DNA of 64,000 nucleotides from Bryum argenteum (Eukaryota; Streptophyta; Bryopsida; Bryales; Bryaceae), in assembly GCA_037043015.1 (NCBI GenBank), contig CM073321.1, positions 39,452,420-39,516,419 on the forward strand, given 5' to 3'. The translations under genes were made by a program, and so were the position numbers. Below the pieces are notes generated by a model that saw nothing but the letters and a program-made list of their open reading frames with translations, ran no database searches and was not told where the DNA came from. Below are positions 46,601-58,849 of the stretch, in pieces (the first letter of the stretch is position 1; each line of letters begins with the position of its first letter).

Positions 46601-48309
46601 TGGAAAGGACTTTAGACCTATCGGGTGCCACCTTTGAGACTAAGCCATTTTCCAAGTAAAAGGATGCTTGGAGCATACCGGGGCTAGCTACCCTGGAACG
46701 CAGTGCAAGTGCCAAGGAGGCGGCTACCTCAAGAACTTGGTACTACCGACAAGAGAGATTGTCGATGAGGGCATCGACGCTGTTTGGTGGGCGTGAGTGG
46801 TACATCCCTTTCCAAAGGATGCCCGAATACCGTGGTGAGCCAAGAGGACCCCGAGAGTGACGCGCCGGGCTTGGCAAGAGACAAGGTGAGGTGACCAAGG
46901 AGAGTCCCGAGCAAATAGCACGCAATTGCGTTGTGCTCGGGATAAACTTGGGAGTGTGCCTTACATGGTTGGAAACCTTGTTCAAGCACGCACCCATGAG
47001 TCCAATAAACGGGCGATTTGGAGTTGTGAGTCATGCGATATGACTCTCCAAAGGTTGGAGCGTGTTCCGGGACACTCCAGGACTCGGGAGTGTTGGCTTT
47101 TGGGACTCAATGTGTCGACCTTCGTGGAGGGCGGTATGTTGCATGTTGCTGAAAAGCTAATGACAAGGGCTTTCTAGAATGCTAAGGCTCATGATGAGCA
47201 AAGCAATAGTTTAGGAGATATGGCTCCTCAAAGTGGTCAGGACTTCGGGACTCGGGAATGTTGCCTCCCAGGACACTGAATGTTCAGAGGGGCATATTAC
47301 CCTCAGAACAGATCCAATTGAGGCAAGTAGGTAATCCATTAATATCAACTGAAAGAGTAGATGTCGAAAATAGGCCCGCATGTCCCATTTGAATACTTGA
47401 TCTAGGAGCTAGCCCAAGGAGAATTTACGGCTCGTTTTTGAGACTAAGGCAAAAACGGGTGGTCTTCCAAAAAGAAAGTGTGTCACGGAAGGCCCCTCAA
47501 CCCAAGAGGGGGGGGCCTACCGAAGACTCCAGAGAGTACTATGAGGAGGGGTGGTCTCCCTCCTCACTTGCACATGGTGCCATGAGGAGCCGGGGTAGCT
47601 CCAAGGGGTGAGGCTTGGGATGGGGCCTCACTCCCGCACCTTGTGGAAAATGGAGAGTGCTTTGGAGCATCTCTAAACATGGGGTTGGGGACTGTCCCTC
47701 TCCAAGTTAGTCCCCGTGATAAGTACTGTTGGTTCCCGGGAGTATTCGGGATGGCTCAAAAGTGTGAGGCATGGAAAAGAAGCCTCACTTCTAGACCTTG
47801 GGCATTGTACGATGCTCTTGAGCATCCCGCAACATTGGGTTGGAAAGAGTCCCGCTCCAAACTAGTCCCCGGGAAAACTAATGCCGGAATCTCGGAGGGT
47901 TTCCGGCAAAGTCCCGAATGGAGTGAGAATGGAATGGAACTAGTGAGAAGTTGGACAATGGATAAGGGAGGTTAGCTCCGGGGGTGATTAGTATCACCCT
48001 TGGGAGCTTGGACATTTGTAGAAGGCTGCCCCGTGCCATCAAGAGGCATGCTCATGTGTTGGTGGGAGTTCCGGGTTGGCATGCCCATGTGTTGGTGGGG
48101 GATCCGAGTAATGAGTATCCGGTAATGAGTTATGGAGTCAAGGTGGGTTGGACACCTTGACTTAGAATGGTGCTAACATTGTGTGTGTGGGCACATGCAA
48201 GTGTTAGCAAAGTCGTGGCCGGTTGCTACTAACTAAAAGAGCCGGGATTCCGCTACCAAGTAAGGCTCACTAAGAAAAAAAATGAGTTGGAATAATTAGG
48301 GTCGCGACA
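43695..48309 (+). mobile_element. Ty3/gypsy chromovirus fossil
   Basis: Pol-derived parts in order: reverse transcriptase from its middle with YIDDILVFSK (about 43830), RNase H with FEVHIDASDFAIGG (about 44265), integrase with MDFITSLRESRGSDAI and VVDRFCKLA (about 45060), and a chromodomain-like end with EYLVKRRGYHEKEATWVEAK (about 45830-45960). A non-coding stretch and an LTR-like region (about 46798-48309, ending GGGTCGCGACA) follow. No gag, protease or 5' LTR is seen. The element is broken at several points and old, but younger than the hAT copy it sits in. Confidence 0.8.
46798..48309 (+). repeat. 3' LTR-like region of the gypsy fossil
   Basis: Its first part (GGTACATCCCTTTCCAAAGG...) is shared, in reverse orientation, with 54430-54712 and about 56790-57352, showing a repeat family of LTR type. 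Frames across it in both strands are by-products. Confidence 0.55.
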
Positions 48310-48513
48310 CTAGTGGAGCCAACGTGAAGGGAGACATTGTTAATGAACAATCCTCTGATGCTCATGAGTAGCTGTATTTTGCTTCCTTATGTAGTATAGG
48401 TTCATAGCTTTTATCCTTATTATAGATATTGTAGTTTTAGTTTAGTCGTAGTACTTTATTCTCATACTCCAAATGCATTCGGAGTTTCCATTATCTAAAT
48501 GACTATTAAAGTG

Positions 48514-48522
<9 letters not shown>

Positions 48523-48546
<24 letters not shown>

Positions 48547-48549
48547 TTT
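48523..48549. repeat. (AT)n microsatellite
   Basis: A run of A followed by alternating TA, just after the hAT transposase tail. Confidence 0.85.
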
Positions 48550-48739
48550 CTATATACTTGTCTCAAGATGGTCTTGACTCTCGAGCATAGAGAAGAAATG
48601 CACATTAAACCAAAAAGATTGCAACCCTTTACTTCAAAAATAATGCTCCATGAGTCAATGGTGGCATTTTCATCATTTTAAAACAACAACCATACAAACT
48701 AGGAAAAGTCTATCTTTATCTACCCAGTTCTATTCCGTT

Positions 48740-51700
48740 TGAACTAAAAGTTCATCCGAATAATCAATTTAGCTATACTACGGTCTTTTGCTAGGATAGG
48801 CAATTCTACTGCATTGTTCATATTCCTGATCCACTGCTGCAATTTCGCGACTTATTTCCGCCTCCCAACTATCCTCCCCATCTTTGCCATCTTGCTTCTT
48901 CTGCTTTCTACTAGGATCCACTTGTTTATTACGTAAGATTTTTATGGCCTTCTCGATTCACGCAATGACATCGTGTACAACACCTTCAAAATCATCCATT
49001 AATATGAATGATCCTTCTTTTGGATATAAGATACATGTCCTCCAAAATGTTCTTACAATTTTGCAAAGACCACAACTCTTCCAATTGAACTATGTTTGTA
49101 CTTCTTGTGCTCCTCTCCTAAGCCGGTTGAATCTGTTACTATGTGCCATGAACCATCTTCTCCCTTTTCCACTCTCTTTGGAGTAAATCGAAAGAAACGG
49201 TTGTGTTCGATGCTCTAATGCCCTCTAATATTACAACAAAACAACTATCGTTGCTCTTCAGCTTTAATATTCCTCGCCCTTAACTGTACTTTGTAATCAT
49301 TCAATCATTCAAAATAAGGGATTCGTTTATTCACCATATTGAATGCTTAATAGGTGTTTTGATTCGGACGTACTCGACTCAAGTGCATTTCCCCAATCAG
49401 AGTAGTGTAGAAATTTCTTTGGGAGTTGATCTATCAGTTAAACTCGTGCCCTGGTGGCATAAGATCTCGTATCTCCATCATTTCGTAGAATCTCGTGCTA
49501 AATGGGGAGCGACATACCAGACATACCGATTTTGTCATGGCATATCGGCATATGCAAGTAAGATGAAAGTTATGGCCACATTGGTCCAACGTGTATGCTC
49601 CCTCTAGACCAAAGAGATGTAGGCACACCGCACATTTGTCCTTAAGTATTGCCGGAGGAGGGTCGCATGTGGTAATTACAATAAGAGCTGACTTTTGTAG
49701 GTGCGATGAGAATGTGTTGGATGGCGCCCATCCTTCCTCTATCTCCAAATGTAAAATCAACATCAATGTTTCTCCCCATCTTAGTGTAATTTGTACGCCC
49801 CATCATATCTTCTGCATCGCCCCAAAAAGTGACCTCTATGGGGTCATATCGTCATTTCGTACTCTGCTTATTGAACCTCTCCAATGAAGTATGTACAACT
49901 TCACGTGAATCTCTTTATTTAGCTGCAATTGATGGTGTTGAGCCTTCCAAACTAAGCACTCCCTGTCTTGAAGTTGATGAACCCTTTCCAACCATGACAT
50001 TGTGCTTTCCTTGAGTGCCGTAAAATCAATCGTTACCAATGTGTTCCGCAATGCCTCCAATTCAGTCAATACCTCTTTATTTGTAGTCTCCAACTTTATT
50101 GACCATGCTATTGCATCATCCTCCAGTTTTGCAACTGCATCATCTCTCTCCTTATTCGCAGCGTTGACCTTCATTGCCCATGCTCGTGCATCAGCAAGTG
50201 CATTATCTCTCTTCATATTTGCTACCTCCAAATTCATTGCCCACGCTTTTTCATCATCATTTATTTCCACAATTGTCTTTCCCTTTTCTTCCGTTTTCTC
50301 CGGTGCTTCCCTATCCCTAGGCATGCATGTTCCAATGCATTTCAAAATTTGTTCATCATCTTTATCACCCGCATCATATTGTAAAATCAAAAGAGTAGTT
50401 GAATTCCCTTGAGTGTCCTTTTGTAATGAAGCACATATTTCCGCTTCTTCTCACTCTTCTCTAGGAACCCGAAATACACTCCAAAGTGCTTCTTCTATCT
50501 TCATATCTAGGTCGGCAGAAAGTTTGCCTGTGGTCCGACACGATTGCAATTCATTGGGAAACTCTCCAATCACTTTCTTCATAGTTTCGTTTTTTGCCTC
50601 GAGTTTCAGAATATACTCCTTATCACCTACAACTTCTTTCATTAGAAGGTGATATTGATCTACGAGAACTTCATAATTTACAGCAGCCTGTAGAACTCTA
50701 GACATGATATCTTGTGATGAGAAAAGAGCTTTAATTAGGCTCAAAGGTCCAATAGAATGTAAAAAGGTTTATAAATAGATTAAATAAATAGATAAGATAT
50801 GAAAGAAAAGGACGAAACGGTTTAGAGAATAGAAAGGTAGATCTCAAAAGATCTACATAGAACCTTTTCGTCTTAAGAGAGATAAAAGGTGTGGGAAGAC
50901 AAGACATTCTTGTTTACACCCTTCTCTCCGTGTATTCCACCTAGAACAATTTTAATTCATTAATATAATTCATATTTCAAGCTTTAAGAATTGTTCATGG
51001 TCTTGTTGTTCAATTGGGTGTAATCTTATTACTCCGGGAGTAATAAGAAGGCGAATTCCGGACGCGGACGCCAAAGAAGAGAAAGTGGAGCAAACGGCTT
51101 CAATAAGAGTGATCGACAACCACAAGTTTGAGTATTTGTAATTAATAATAGTTATATCATAAGAAGTGTTAATTGAATGAAGTGTTGATATGTGTATGAA
51201 GAATTAGTTGATTGAATTACATTGATAGAATTTGTGTAATGCAAGAATCTAAAGTTGAATGTCAAATAACATGCATAATTGCAAATTGATATGAAAGGTC
51301 AATGTCTTATGTTGTGAAGAGAAAGTGTGGTGAATAGAGACGTCGATTGGACTGGAGAGAACACTTAGACGTGAAAGGGTATATCTAAGTGTGAGGAGTC
51401 AAAATAGTATAATATCAAGAGTGCACTTAGTGAAAGGATTGTTAAATCCTTCACTATTAAATTGTTGTGCTTAAGATTAGATAAGAATCTAATCTTAAGA
51501 GAGAGGAATGCTTGGAGCATTGCCATTGTAAATAATCTTCTAAAGAGAAAAGATAAGGTGAGCTCACGTTAAAGGAGGATACTTAGAGCTTAGCTAGCTC
51601 TAAGTAGTGACATAAGTATGAACAATAGAGGTATTCTTAAGAGGGTCCCTAATTTTCTTTGAGATTAATAATGTAAGGTTTGATCATCCTAATATTATTA

Positions 51701-53431
51701 TCTTGTATTATTTGACCCCTACTAATAAGAAACATCATTTTAAGAATGCTTTGTAGATTGAAACCGGAATAATGGAGATAAAGACAAAAGCAACTTAACG
51801 AACAAATAGGGAAGGACTAAAGCAGACCTTGATAAGCTTCCTAACCTTAAAACTCATTGAATTGGAAGAGTGGAAAAGTAGTCAATTTGACTTAAGACCT
51901 TTAAGTACAGAATGACAATTTGACCATAGCACTATGACCATTTGAACCATGAAGATAGTCAATTTGACCAAAATCAAGCTTGATCGTACGATGTATAATT
52001 GACCAATGGGATTATCTTGAGATTGAGTGGTTGTAGAAATTGATAAGTAAGTCTAGAGTACCTTGGCTTGAGTTTAGAAATCAAACTATTTATTAACATA
52101 TGACGTTAGTTGCATAAAAACGTTAGACGCATGAAACCTTCCATCTAAAGATCCCCCACTAAGGAGTTATTCTTGATACATTCATCCGGGATAAAAACCC
52201 TTCTACATATCTGCAAAAGTGTGAGTCATCTCCACTAAATCAGGAGCCATACTAGCTAGTATTTCTGACCCTATTTTCATATCAAAGGCTACAATCACCA
52301 CATAGGTCATTAGGCTTAGTAGCACGGAATTCTTGCACAGGCAAACCATTCTCTCGATCTACCACATTGCAGTACTCTGCTATTCCGTGTATGGTGGTCA
52401 TAAACTCCAATTTCTTATTGCTTGGTACCGTATCCAAAAACGTCTCCAAATTAGACATCATACCTATATCGGGATCCGTGCCAATGACATCTTCTAGTGA
52501 TTTGGTTTCCACTGGTTGACTTGGCCCTGCATCCTCTAATGTTGGTACTGGGGTTACATTTGTTGGCCACCACATGGAAATGAGATCAGCCCTTTCAATA
52601 ATGAAAGTAGACACTTCTGAAAGCACCACATGCCCCATGCGTCCATTTTGGACTTATAGTGCATTCCTCTCTGTCACAAAAGGTTCACCAACTACTTTTG
52701 TATCCTCAAGCCTATTAATTATTGTTTGTTCTAGGAGTGGAGCATCCATGGCAACCATGTTCATTCCATCTTCCTTCTGCGACGTGGTTGTTGGAGGAGA
52801 ATCCCTCACTGCCTTCTCATGAGTATTCTTCCTCAAGTGCTACAATAAAGCCTATATAGAGTTTGATTCTAGATCACACATATCTGAGATATTCTTCTGA
52901 TTTTTCTCGATTCGAAGTAGAAATGTACTACTCGTTGTGAATGTGCTCTAGTTCACCTTTCGCTTCAATGTTAGCTCAGCATACACCATGCACAACAACG
53001 TATAAGAAAAGTAACCTTTGCTCTTGGGACGATCTCCAAACAATGCCACCCAAACTTCTTCAGCATGATGATGAAATTGATCATCCTTGCATGTTTGCGG
53101 GTTGCAAGTAAGATTATTGGTGTTAACGTTGAGACATTCTCTAGCCAAAGTTTCTCAATGTCGTACATCTTCACATATTTCTCGCAGGTTGCCAATCTCA
53201 AGTGTTCCTCCTTTTCTAGCTCCCAATTGCTCTTAGCTTTGATGGCCACATTATCCAAGATCTTGTGATGGGACTCATGTCTCCCTCCTTTTGGTTTTAC
53301 TCTCTTTGACGGTGCTTCATGTAAAACCAACTACGTCTCCATCAGTTCTGCTTTGTGTTTTCACTCCCAGGTGATCTCAAGGTCTCTTGAGAATCAACCT
53401 CCATCTTTGTGTTATCGGTCACTGTTGCCAT
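48740..53431 (-). pseudogene. RING-finger coiled-coil accessory gene of hAT copy 3
   Basis: Start ATG at 53431 (MATVTDNTKMEVDSQETLRS). An N-terminal part (53330-52282) includes KSNWELEKEEHLRLATCEKY. After a 1.45-kb insertion comes a long coiled coil (50744-49836) with AWAMNLEVANMKRDNALADA repeats. Then a clear RING-type finger at about 49670-49510: CAVC, CGHNFHLTC and CLVC in C-x2-C...C-x-H-x3-H-x2-C...C-x2-C order. The RING is followed by MMEIRDLMPPGHEFN. The charged C-terminal part lies at about 49400-48800. Several stops and frame changes occur. The same gene, convergent to the transposase, occurs in copies 1 and 4. E3 ligase activity is family knowledge, not shown. Confidence 0.65.
50758..52207. 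mobile_element. 1.45-kb insertion of uncertain class, possibly a solo LTR (fossil)
   Basis: Ends TGTAAAAAGGTTTATAAAT and, on the other strand, TGTAGAAGGGTTTTTATC are similar short inverted repeats of the TG...CA kind. It interrupts the coiled-coil/RING gene, with no coding content of its own that I can see. A clear target duplication was not found, so the class stays open. Confidence 0.4.
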
Positions 53432-53639
53432 GAAGAACAGGGATTATTTAAAACACCTCGAAGATCTCCCAAGTATGCAAAAATTTGATGAAGCAGCCGC
53501 AAGATTCGTGTAAAACGCCCACTTCTCCTCGCCAACACAAATGCAACAAATGTGAAGTTATTGTCCACAATTGCAGCCCCTTTGGGGTAGATAAACACGA
53601 GGAGAGGTGATGGGAAATGAGGGCCAAGGGCCCTTTATC

Positions 53640-53887
53640 CATCAAAAAACCCAACCCTAACGCCCGGCCGCCCGAACTGATCGGTCAGCCAACCACGACC
53701 GCGACCGATGCTGGCCGGCCGGTCCGGCCAACCAATCATGGCCGGCTGATTTGGCCAACCGATGGGAGCCAAACGATGCCAGCCGGTCGGTCTGTCGGTT
53801 GGTCTCGCGCCCCGACCAATGCTAGCCGGTCGGTCTCGCGCCCCGACTGATGCTGGCCGCGCACCGATCGATGTTGGCGACACTTTG
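53640..53887. repeat. GC-rich subterminal region of hAT copy 3
   Basis: Rich in GGCCGGTCGG, CCGACC and GATGCTGGCC words, just inside the right end. It resembles the blocks at 4290-4564 and 59590-60040. Confidence 0.6.
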
Positions 53888-54429
53888 TTTTTTTTTTTTT
53901 TTTTTTGTTTTCAGATGTTTTAATGAAATCTGACAAAATTTGGTTGAGAAGTTCTTGATCCCTCAAGGATTTTTGTTATTATATTCTCAATAACTATTAC
54001 AGAATGAAAAAAGAATCATATGTTGATTACTGAAATGCTTTACCTTCTTTATTGACGGATAGATCTTTACTTTAATTTTTGAGATCGAAACCATCGAATC
54101 TAGTCTATATAGTATAAATCTTCACAAACTCAAAGATGTTTCGTACATAAGGCATACATTTGAGTCCAAATGGTTTCCTTCTTCTCTATTTTCCTTAAGT
54201 TTTGTAAATTATTTGAGAATTTTCATCATTCCAAGGCGATGCTTTCAACCATTAAGTTTCATTGAACATACTTTCTGGTACAAGGGTAATACTGAGATAA
54301 ATTTGAATAAATCTGTAGCTGGAGATTTTATCATTGCATTAGCTTTGTTGGAAGAATTTTCACTTTAATCTAAAAATGATGAAATTCTGTAAATTCGCTT
54401 GTGTACTAATACATTATGATCTTGTAATT
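53888..54429. other. No gene seen; AT-rich
   Basis: Begins with a T run (53887-53906) and stays AT-rich with only short frames. Confidence 0.5.
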
Positions 54430-54712
54430 TGTCAGGCTTCATGACTCAAACTTTGGAGCCATATCTCATGACTCGCGACTCCAAATCGCGCGTTCTTTGG
54501 ACCCATGGGTGCGTGCTTGAACAAGGTTTCCAACCATGTAAGGCACACCGCCAAGTTTGTCCTGAGCACAACGCTATTGCGTGCTGTTTGCTCGGGACTC
54601 TCCTTGGTCACCTCACCTTGTCACTTGCCAAGCCCGAGGCGTCACTCCCCGGGTCCTCTTGGCTCACCACGATGTTCGGGCATCCTTTGGATAGGAATGT
54701 GACAGGTGGTGA
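54430..54712 (-). repeat. LTR fragment of the gypsy-related family (fossil)
   Basis: Matches, in reverse, the first part of the LTR-like region at 46798 and also 57090-57352 (shared GGGTGCGTGCTTGAACAAGG). On the minus strand it begins TGTCACATTCC. Confidence 0.65.
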
Positions 54713-55186
54713 GTAAAGCTGACGTGGTAGCCAACCTCACAGACTCCCCACGACCAAATAGAGAACTCCAGGAGAGAAAGAGAGAAAGTACTTAGTAACA
54801 AACCGGTGGAACTCCGATCACCTAAATCAACCAGTAGAGGGTGACCTAATTCCGCACCCTTCAAACTAACAGGAAGGATTCCTTGGAGGATTTGCGGAGG
54901 TAAAACTAAATCAACATTCGTTACTAAACGGTATCCGTTTACAAGGGTACTCAACCGAGAAGGGAAACCGGATCAGGAATTACCTGGTTACCCTAGGGTT
55001 TAGGTTTGAGCCTGATTGGATCCGATTGTGTGAGTCACCGGTTCTGTCAACCGGATCGGGGTAGGTCGTTGTAGCGTAACACCGGTAGTCCTAACCGGAT
55101 TGAGTTTTGTCCTAACCGGATTTCGCACTTCACAGAGTCTCCAAGGAACGTTACCCGAAGGTGGTGCACCCTTTTGTTAGGTATTA
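54713..55186. other. No gene seen
   Basis: CCGGAT-type words recur (AACCGGATT several times at 54970-55130). It may be the remnant of another repeat; nothing coding is supported. Confidence 0.4.
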
Positions 55187-56781
55187 GTGGTGAATTGGGT
55201 TGTTTTGGTTCTAATTGGTTCGGTAACTCACGACAATGACGACGACGACGTCTCGATTCTACCAAGCGCACCTGTCACACGCTCTCCACCACCTTCTCCA
55301 CCACGAGCAAACAAGAAGCAACGCAAGGCTGTTGCGGACCCTCTACAAGATCCTCAACAAGAGTCCGAAGAAATTGCTCCTCTCCAATTGGACATTGGAG
55401 GTCTCGAGGACCCTAATCTTATTCAAACTTCATATAGTGCAACAGTCAATGTTGTTAGACGTGGTGCACGATTGACTCAGGTTTCCAGAGGTGGACTTAC
55501 GAATGCTGGATCTCCTCCTGTATCCTTCACCAATGACCACAACTCTCCGCAGTCTTCTCGTCGCCTCAATCAGCCCAAATTTGCGAAGCTTCCTGTTCCT
55601 AAACCGAAGCACGTTGGTAGCAGCTCATCGTCAAAAAAATTAGTCTCTTTGCCAATGTATCTCGAGAAAGGGAACATTGCAGATTTGGTTCATCAATTGT
55701 TGATGACTGGAAACTAGGATTCGCAAATTCTTGATATTGTATAGCACATCGACAAGGTACTATTTCGTACAATTCTCATTTATAATTTCCTTACTTACAT
55801 TTTGTACATGTAAATCTATTATCTACTATCTAACTATTCACGTGTATTCCATGATGGAAAAGACCAGAAGTACCCGTGTACGGCGATGGAATATAATCCC
55901 AAGCATCCAGGGATTGATCTTATTTTTGGAGTCGTTCCAGAGAACTTGTCTCTACCAGGTGTGTCTCCAACGGAAATTCCATCGTGGAACCAGCATGATA
56001 AAAACTACTTCGAGAGCCTCTTTTTCTTTGCCACATATCATTTTACAGACGTTGGAGTGATTCTTCAGATGCATTGCACAGATTGTAGAATCGAGCGTAC
56101 TCTCGATTCTCAGTCAAAAACATATACAAATCGGACGACGGAGGTATCGTCTTCAACTGGAGCGCAAGTACAGGTAATGTTTCCGTAATATCTTTTTTAG
56201 GATTTGTTTATGCATTTCGCATTGCTAACGCGGGTTTCTGAATCTTCAGATGCATCTATATTGCTTGAGTGCGCTCAAACCGACACTTGATCGCTATGGA
56301 ACCTAGCAAAGAGATCTTTGATGCTATACTAGCGGATTACAAGGATGGTCTTCCTGATCATGAAGAAAGTGAGAACTAGCCCCACCCGCAGAATATGACT
56401 CTGACAAACCGCAAGTGAAAAAGCCACGAAATTTTATTGGTGCGTAATATCCTCATCTATGCTCTTCCTAAATTTTGGATTCTGCATTTACAAATATATT
56501 ATACTGACTTTCTTTGTACTTTTAGCATCACAGGTCTGAAAGAGCGATTGACTCGCAACGCTCATCTCTACAACAATCCTCCATCAACATTCACCCTACC
56601 TTCCTACGCTGAGCGTCTTGCTCAAGAGTTTGTTCAATCTCCATCTCCCATTTTGTCTGACACTACACGTCCATGTTTTAGCAATACTGTCCTTAAGTTT
56701 ATAGACTTTGAGGCTGATGAGTGTGACCTACATTCAATGGTGCTACACCATCAGCGTAGGTTGTGCTTTGTTTTCCGATAG
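55187..56781 (+). pseudogene. Methyltransferase-like gene D (3' part of the ParB-like family)
   Basis: It begins in the acidic/Pro-rich linker (DNDDDDVSILPSAP, like EDDNDFSILPGASP in B). After an intron at about 55757-55860 come KYPCTAMEYNPKHPGIDLIF, VVPENLSLPG, IPSWNQHDKNYFESLFFFAT and GVILQMHCTDCRIERTLD. After the intron 56173-56249 comes a motif-I-like ASILLECAQTD...LIAMEPSKEIFDAILADY with one frame change. The last exon ends LPSYAERLAQEFVQSPSPIL and FIDFEADECDL. The ParB-like half is absent upstream. As in A and B, the DPPY position is not conserved (GVVPENL). Broken by a few stops. Confidence 0.6.
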
Positions 56782-56789
56782 GTACTCAA

Positions 56790-57352
56790 CTTGGTAGCGC
56801 CATGTATTCGATAGAGTCCTCACTTGTCCCAATCGAAGCTTCAATATTGAGCTATTCTTTTCTGAACATTCGGGACTCTCGGGAGGAAGCAGTCCCGAAG
56901 TCTCAAAGTCCCGATGCTTTGGAGAGCCATATCTCCGAAAGCATTGCATTGCTCCTCACGAGCCATAGCATTTTGAAAAGCTCTTGTCTATAACTTTCCA
57001 ACGACATGCAACATGCCGCCATCCATGAAGGACGACAAATTGAGTCCCGAAAGGCAACACTCCCGAGTCCCGAAGTGTCCCGGAACGCACTCCGACTTTG
57101 GAGAGCCATAACTCATGATTCGCATCTCCAAATCGCGCGTTCTTTGGAACCATGGGTGCGTGCTTGAACAAGGTTTTCAACCATGTAAGGCACACCACCA
57201 AGTTTGTCCTGAGCACAACGCTATTGCGTGCTATTTGCTCGAGACTCTCCTTGGTCACCTTACCTTGTCACTTGCCAAGCCCGGGGCGTTACTCCCGAGG
57301 TCCTCTTGGCTCACCATTGTGTTCGGGCATCCTTCGGAAAGGGAGGTGACAA
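56790..57352 (-). repeat. LTR fragment of the gypsy-related family (fossil), inside copy D
   Basis: A longer relative of 54430-54712, in the same orientation, beginning TGTCACCTCCC on the minus strand. It separates gene D from the rest of its 3' module. Confidence 0.6.
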
Positions 57353-58110
57353 TTAGGATCTAAATCCACGGATTTGGGGTACTCAATTGGACTAAAGTAA
57401 TCCTTAAAAAATTTCAGGACGCTTAAATCAATGGACATAGGGTCCCTATCTCTCATAGAAATTTTTTTAAATGTTCACATCTACTCATACCATCTTGGAC
57501 CTCACCGCTCTACGCTCTACGCTCCCCGCTTATACCTCTACATTCCCCCTTGAGGAAATGGTGGATATTCCAGAGACCGAAAGCATTGCCGGACCCCTCT
57601 ACTCCAGTAGTCTCCGGAGATACGGAAATCCTGGACGAAGGAGTACCCCGACCTACGAACGGGAGGCCAAAAAGCGACGAGGAGGTCACTTTACGGCCTA
57701 GATTGAAGATGGAGGAGGTAGCGTCTCTAGAGCTCCTGACGCTACGAAGTCCGCGAAGAGGAAGAGAGACGACTAGACTCGGGTAACTTCTAGAAGGTAA
57801 CTCTTGTCGGGCATGGTAAGAACCTAGGTAGAATAGATTGCCTTTAATACTGGTAGGAGAATAGCGGCGCACGACTGACAGTATTAGATCTTTAGAAGAT
57901 CCTGGGTTTGCAGGGTTTTGTCTTCTTTCGGGTATGCCCAGGGAGGATTCGCTACTTAGCGCGCGGTCTTTTTGTGCTTTCATCTTCTCTAATTCTGTTG
58001 CAAGTACGTTTCTCCCCCCCTTTTTCTTGTGTGCTCGTCTTCTTGTTTCCTGGGTTGCATGCTGGGTGGGGAAAGTTGCAGCATGAGCGTAGAGCGTAGA
58101 GCGGTGAGCG
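57353..58110. repeat. Facing ends of copies D and E
   Basis: Copy D ends with CCACGGATTTGGGGTACTC (57370) and CTCACCGCTCTACGCTCTAC (about 57502). Copy E ends, on the other strand, with CTCACCGCTCTACGCTCTAC (about 58114-58095). The two nearly identical ends face each other across about 570 bp without a convincing gene. Confidence 0.6.
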
Positions 58111-58849
58111 CACTTTTTAGTACATTTTTGTGAAATTTTCCGCTCGCTTTTTTATTTTTATTGGAAAAATAAGGATCCTATTACCACTGATTTTGGTCCG
58201 GTGAAAATAAAAATTGTTTATTTTTAGGCAAAAGAGTACCCATATCCGTGGAATAAGCTCCATCTGTTTTTTTTTATTTTAAATAACATGTGAAATTAGG
58301 GCTGACGTCCTGACTTCAATGGATGGATGATTTAAATAATGCCGAATGTTTAACGTCTAAATTAGCTTCATTTTTTTCTAATTTATAGATTTTATCTTTG
58401 TGTTTAGGTTTATTTCATAATTAAGGCTGACATCATCATAGAAATGCAAGCTACCTCGCTACAATTATTAAAGTGACCAAGTTTATATACTTAAATTTTG
58501 ATTCAAAAGATTTGTCTCATCGTGCCACCGTATAAGATGGACGGGAAGACATTGGGTTTGCATAACGGAGGTCGAGGTTCGATCCTCATCAGGCCTCTTG
58601 AGCATGGCGTTGCGGACGAGACGACTATTCTAAGCTATAAGGGTGTTAGTAGAAGCCCGTACTCACAATGACAAGTCTAGATTAGGTGTGACACAAAGAA
58701 ACTCCTAAATGTTTATACTTTAAAAAACGTATGATTATGAGATGGTTAAATGGAGAGCGTCCTATGAGAAAACAAATAAACGAGCAATAAATAAATATCA
58801 TTGTAATAAATTTGAACTTAAAGTTGTTGAGCACTGGGCATGTGATGGA
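58111..58849 (-). other. 3' module of copy E, including a tRNA-like sequence
   Basis: Mirrors the modules of B and C: AATTAGGGCTGACGTC (58315), AATTAAGGCTGACATCATCA (58415), then the plus-strand tRNA-like stretch at about 58520-58640 with GAGGTTCGATCCTCATC (B-box-like, with a pairing GAGG/CCTC stem). No coding sequence. Confidence 0.55.

Larger units (their letters stand above)
43493..53887. mobile_element. hAT transposon, copy 3, with nested insertions
   Basis: The transposase tail (plus strand) is present at 43493-43694 (DQVSLPNATPRVLFQP, SLSRAKYGVISSDSDAPLG) and resumes at about 48310-48370 with CTAGTGGAGCCAACGTGAAG, matching 1340-1400 of copy 1 in reverse. Between them sits a gypsy fossil. 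The convergent RING gene runs 53431 to about 48740 and is split by a 1.45-kb insertion. The right end at 53887 reads CAAAGTGTCGCC on the minus strand, similar to the other hAT ends. The transposase body is missing. Confidence 0.65.

Noticed and set aside
46729-47034. A 101-codon frame similar to frames at 54429-54716 and 57115-57363
   Set aside because: The similarity is a shared LTR-type repeat, in frames that run against the element's coding strand; not a conserved protein.
57510-57983. 157-codon minus-strand frame between copies D and E
   Set aside because: No recognisable domain or homology to the other copies; possibly chance, so not listed as a gene.
58520-58640. Functional tRNA gene
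   Set aside because: Only the B-box/T-arm is convincing; the anticodon and acceptor stems do not pair, and it recurs with the elements.
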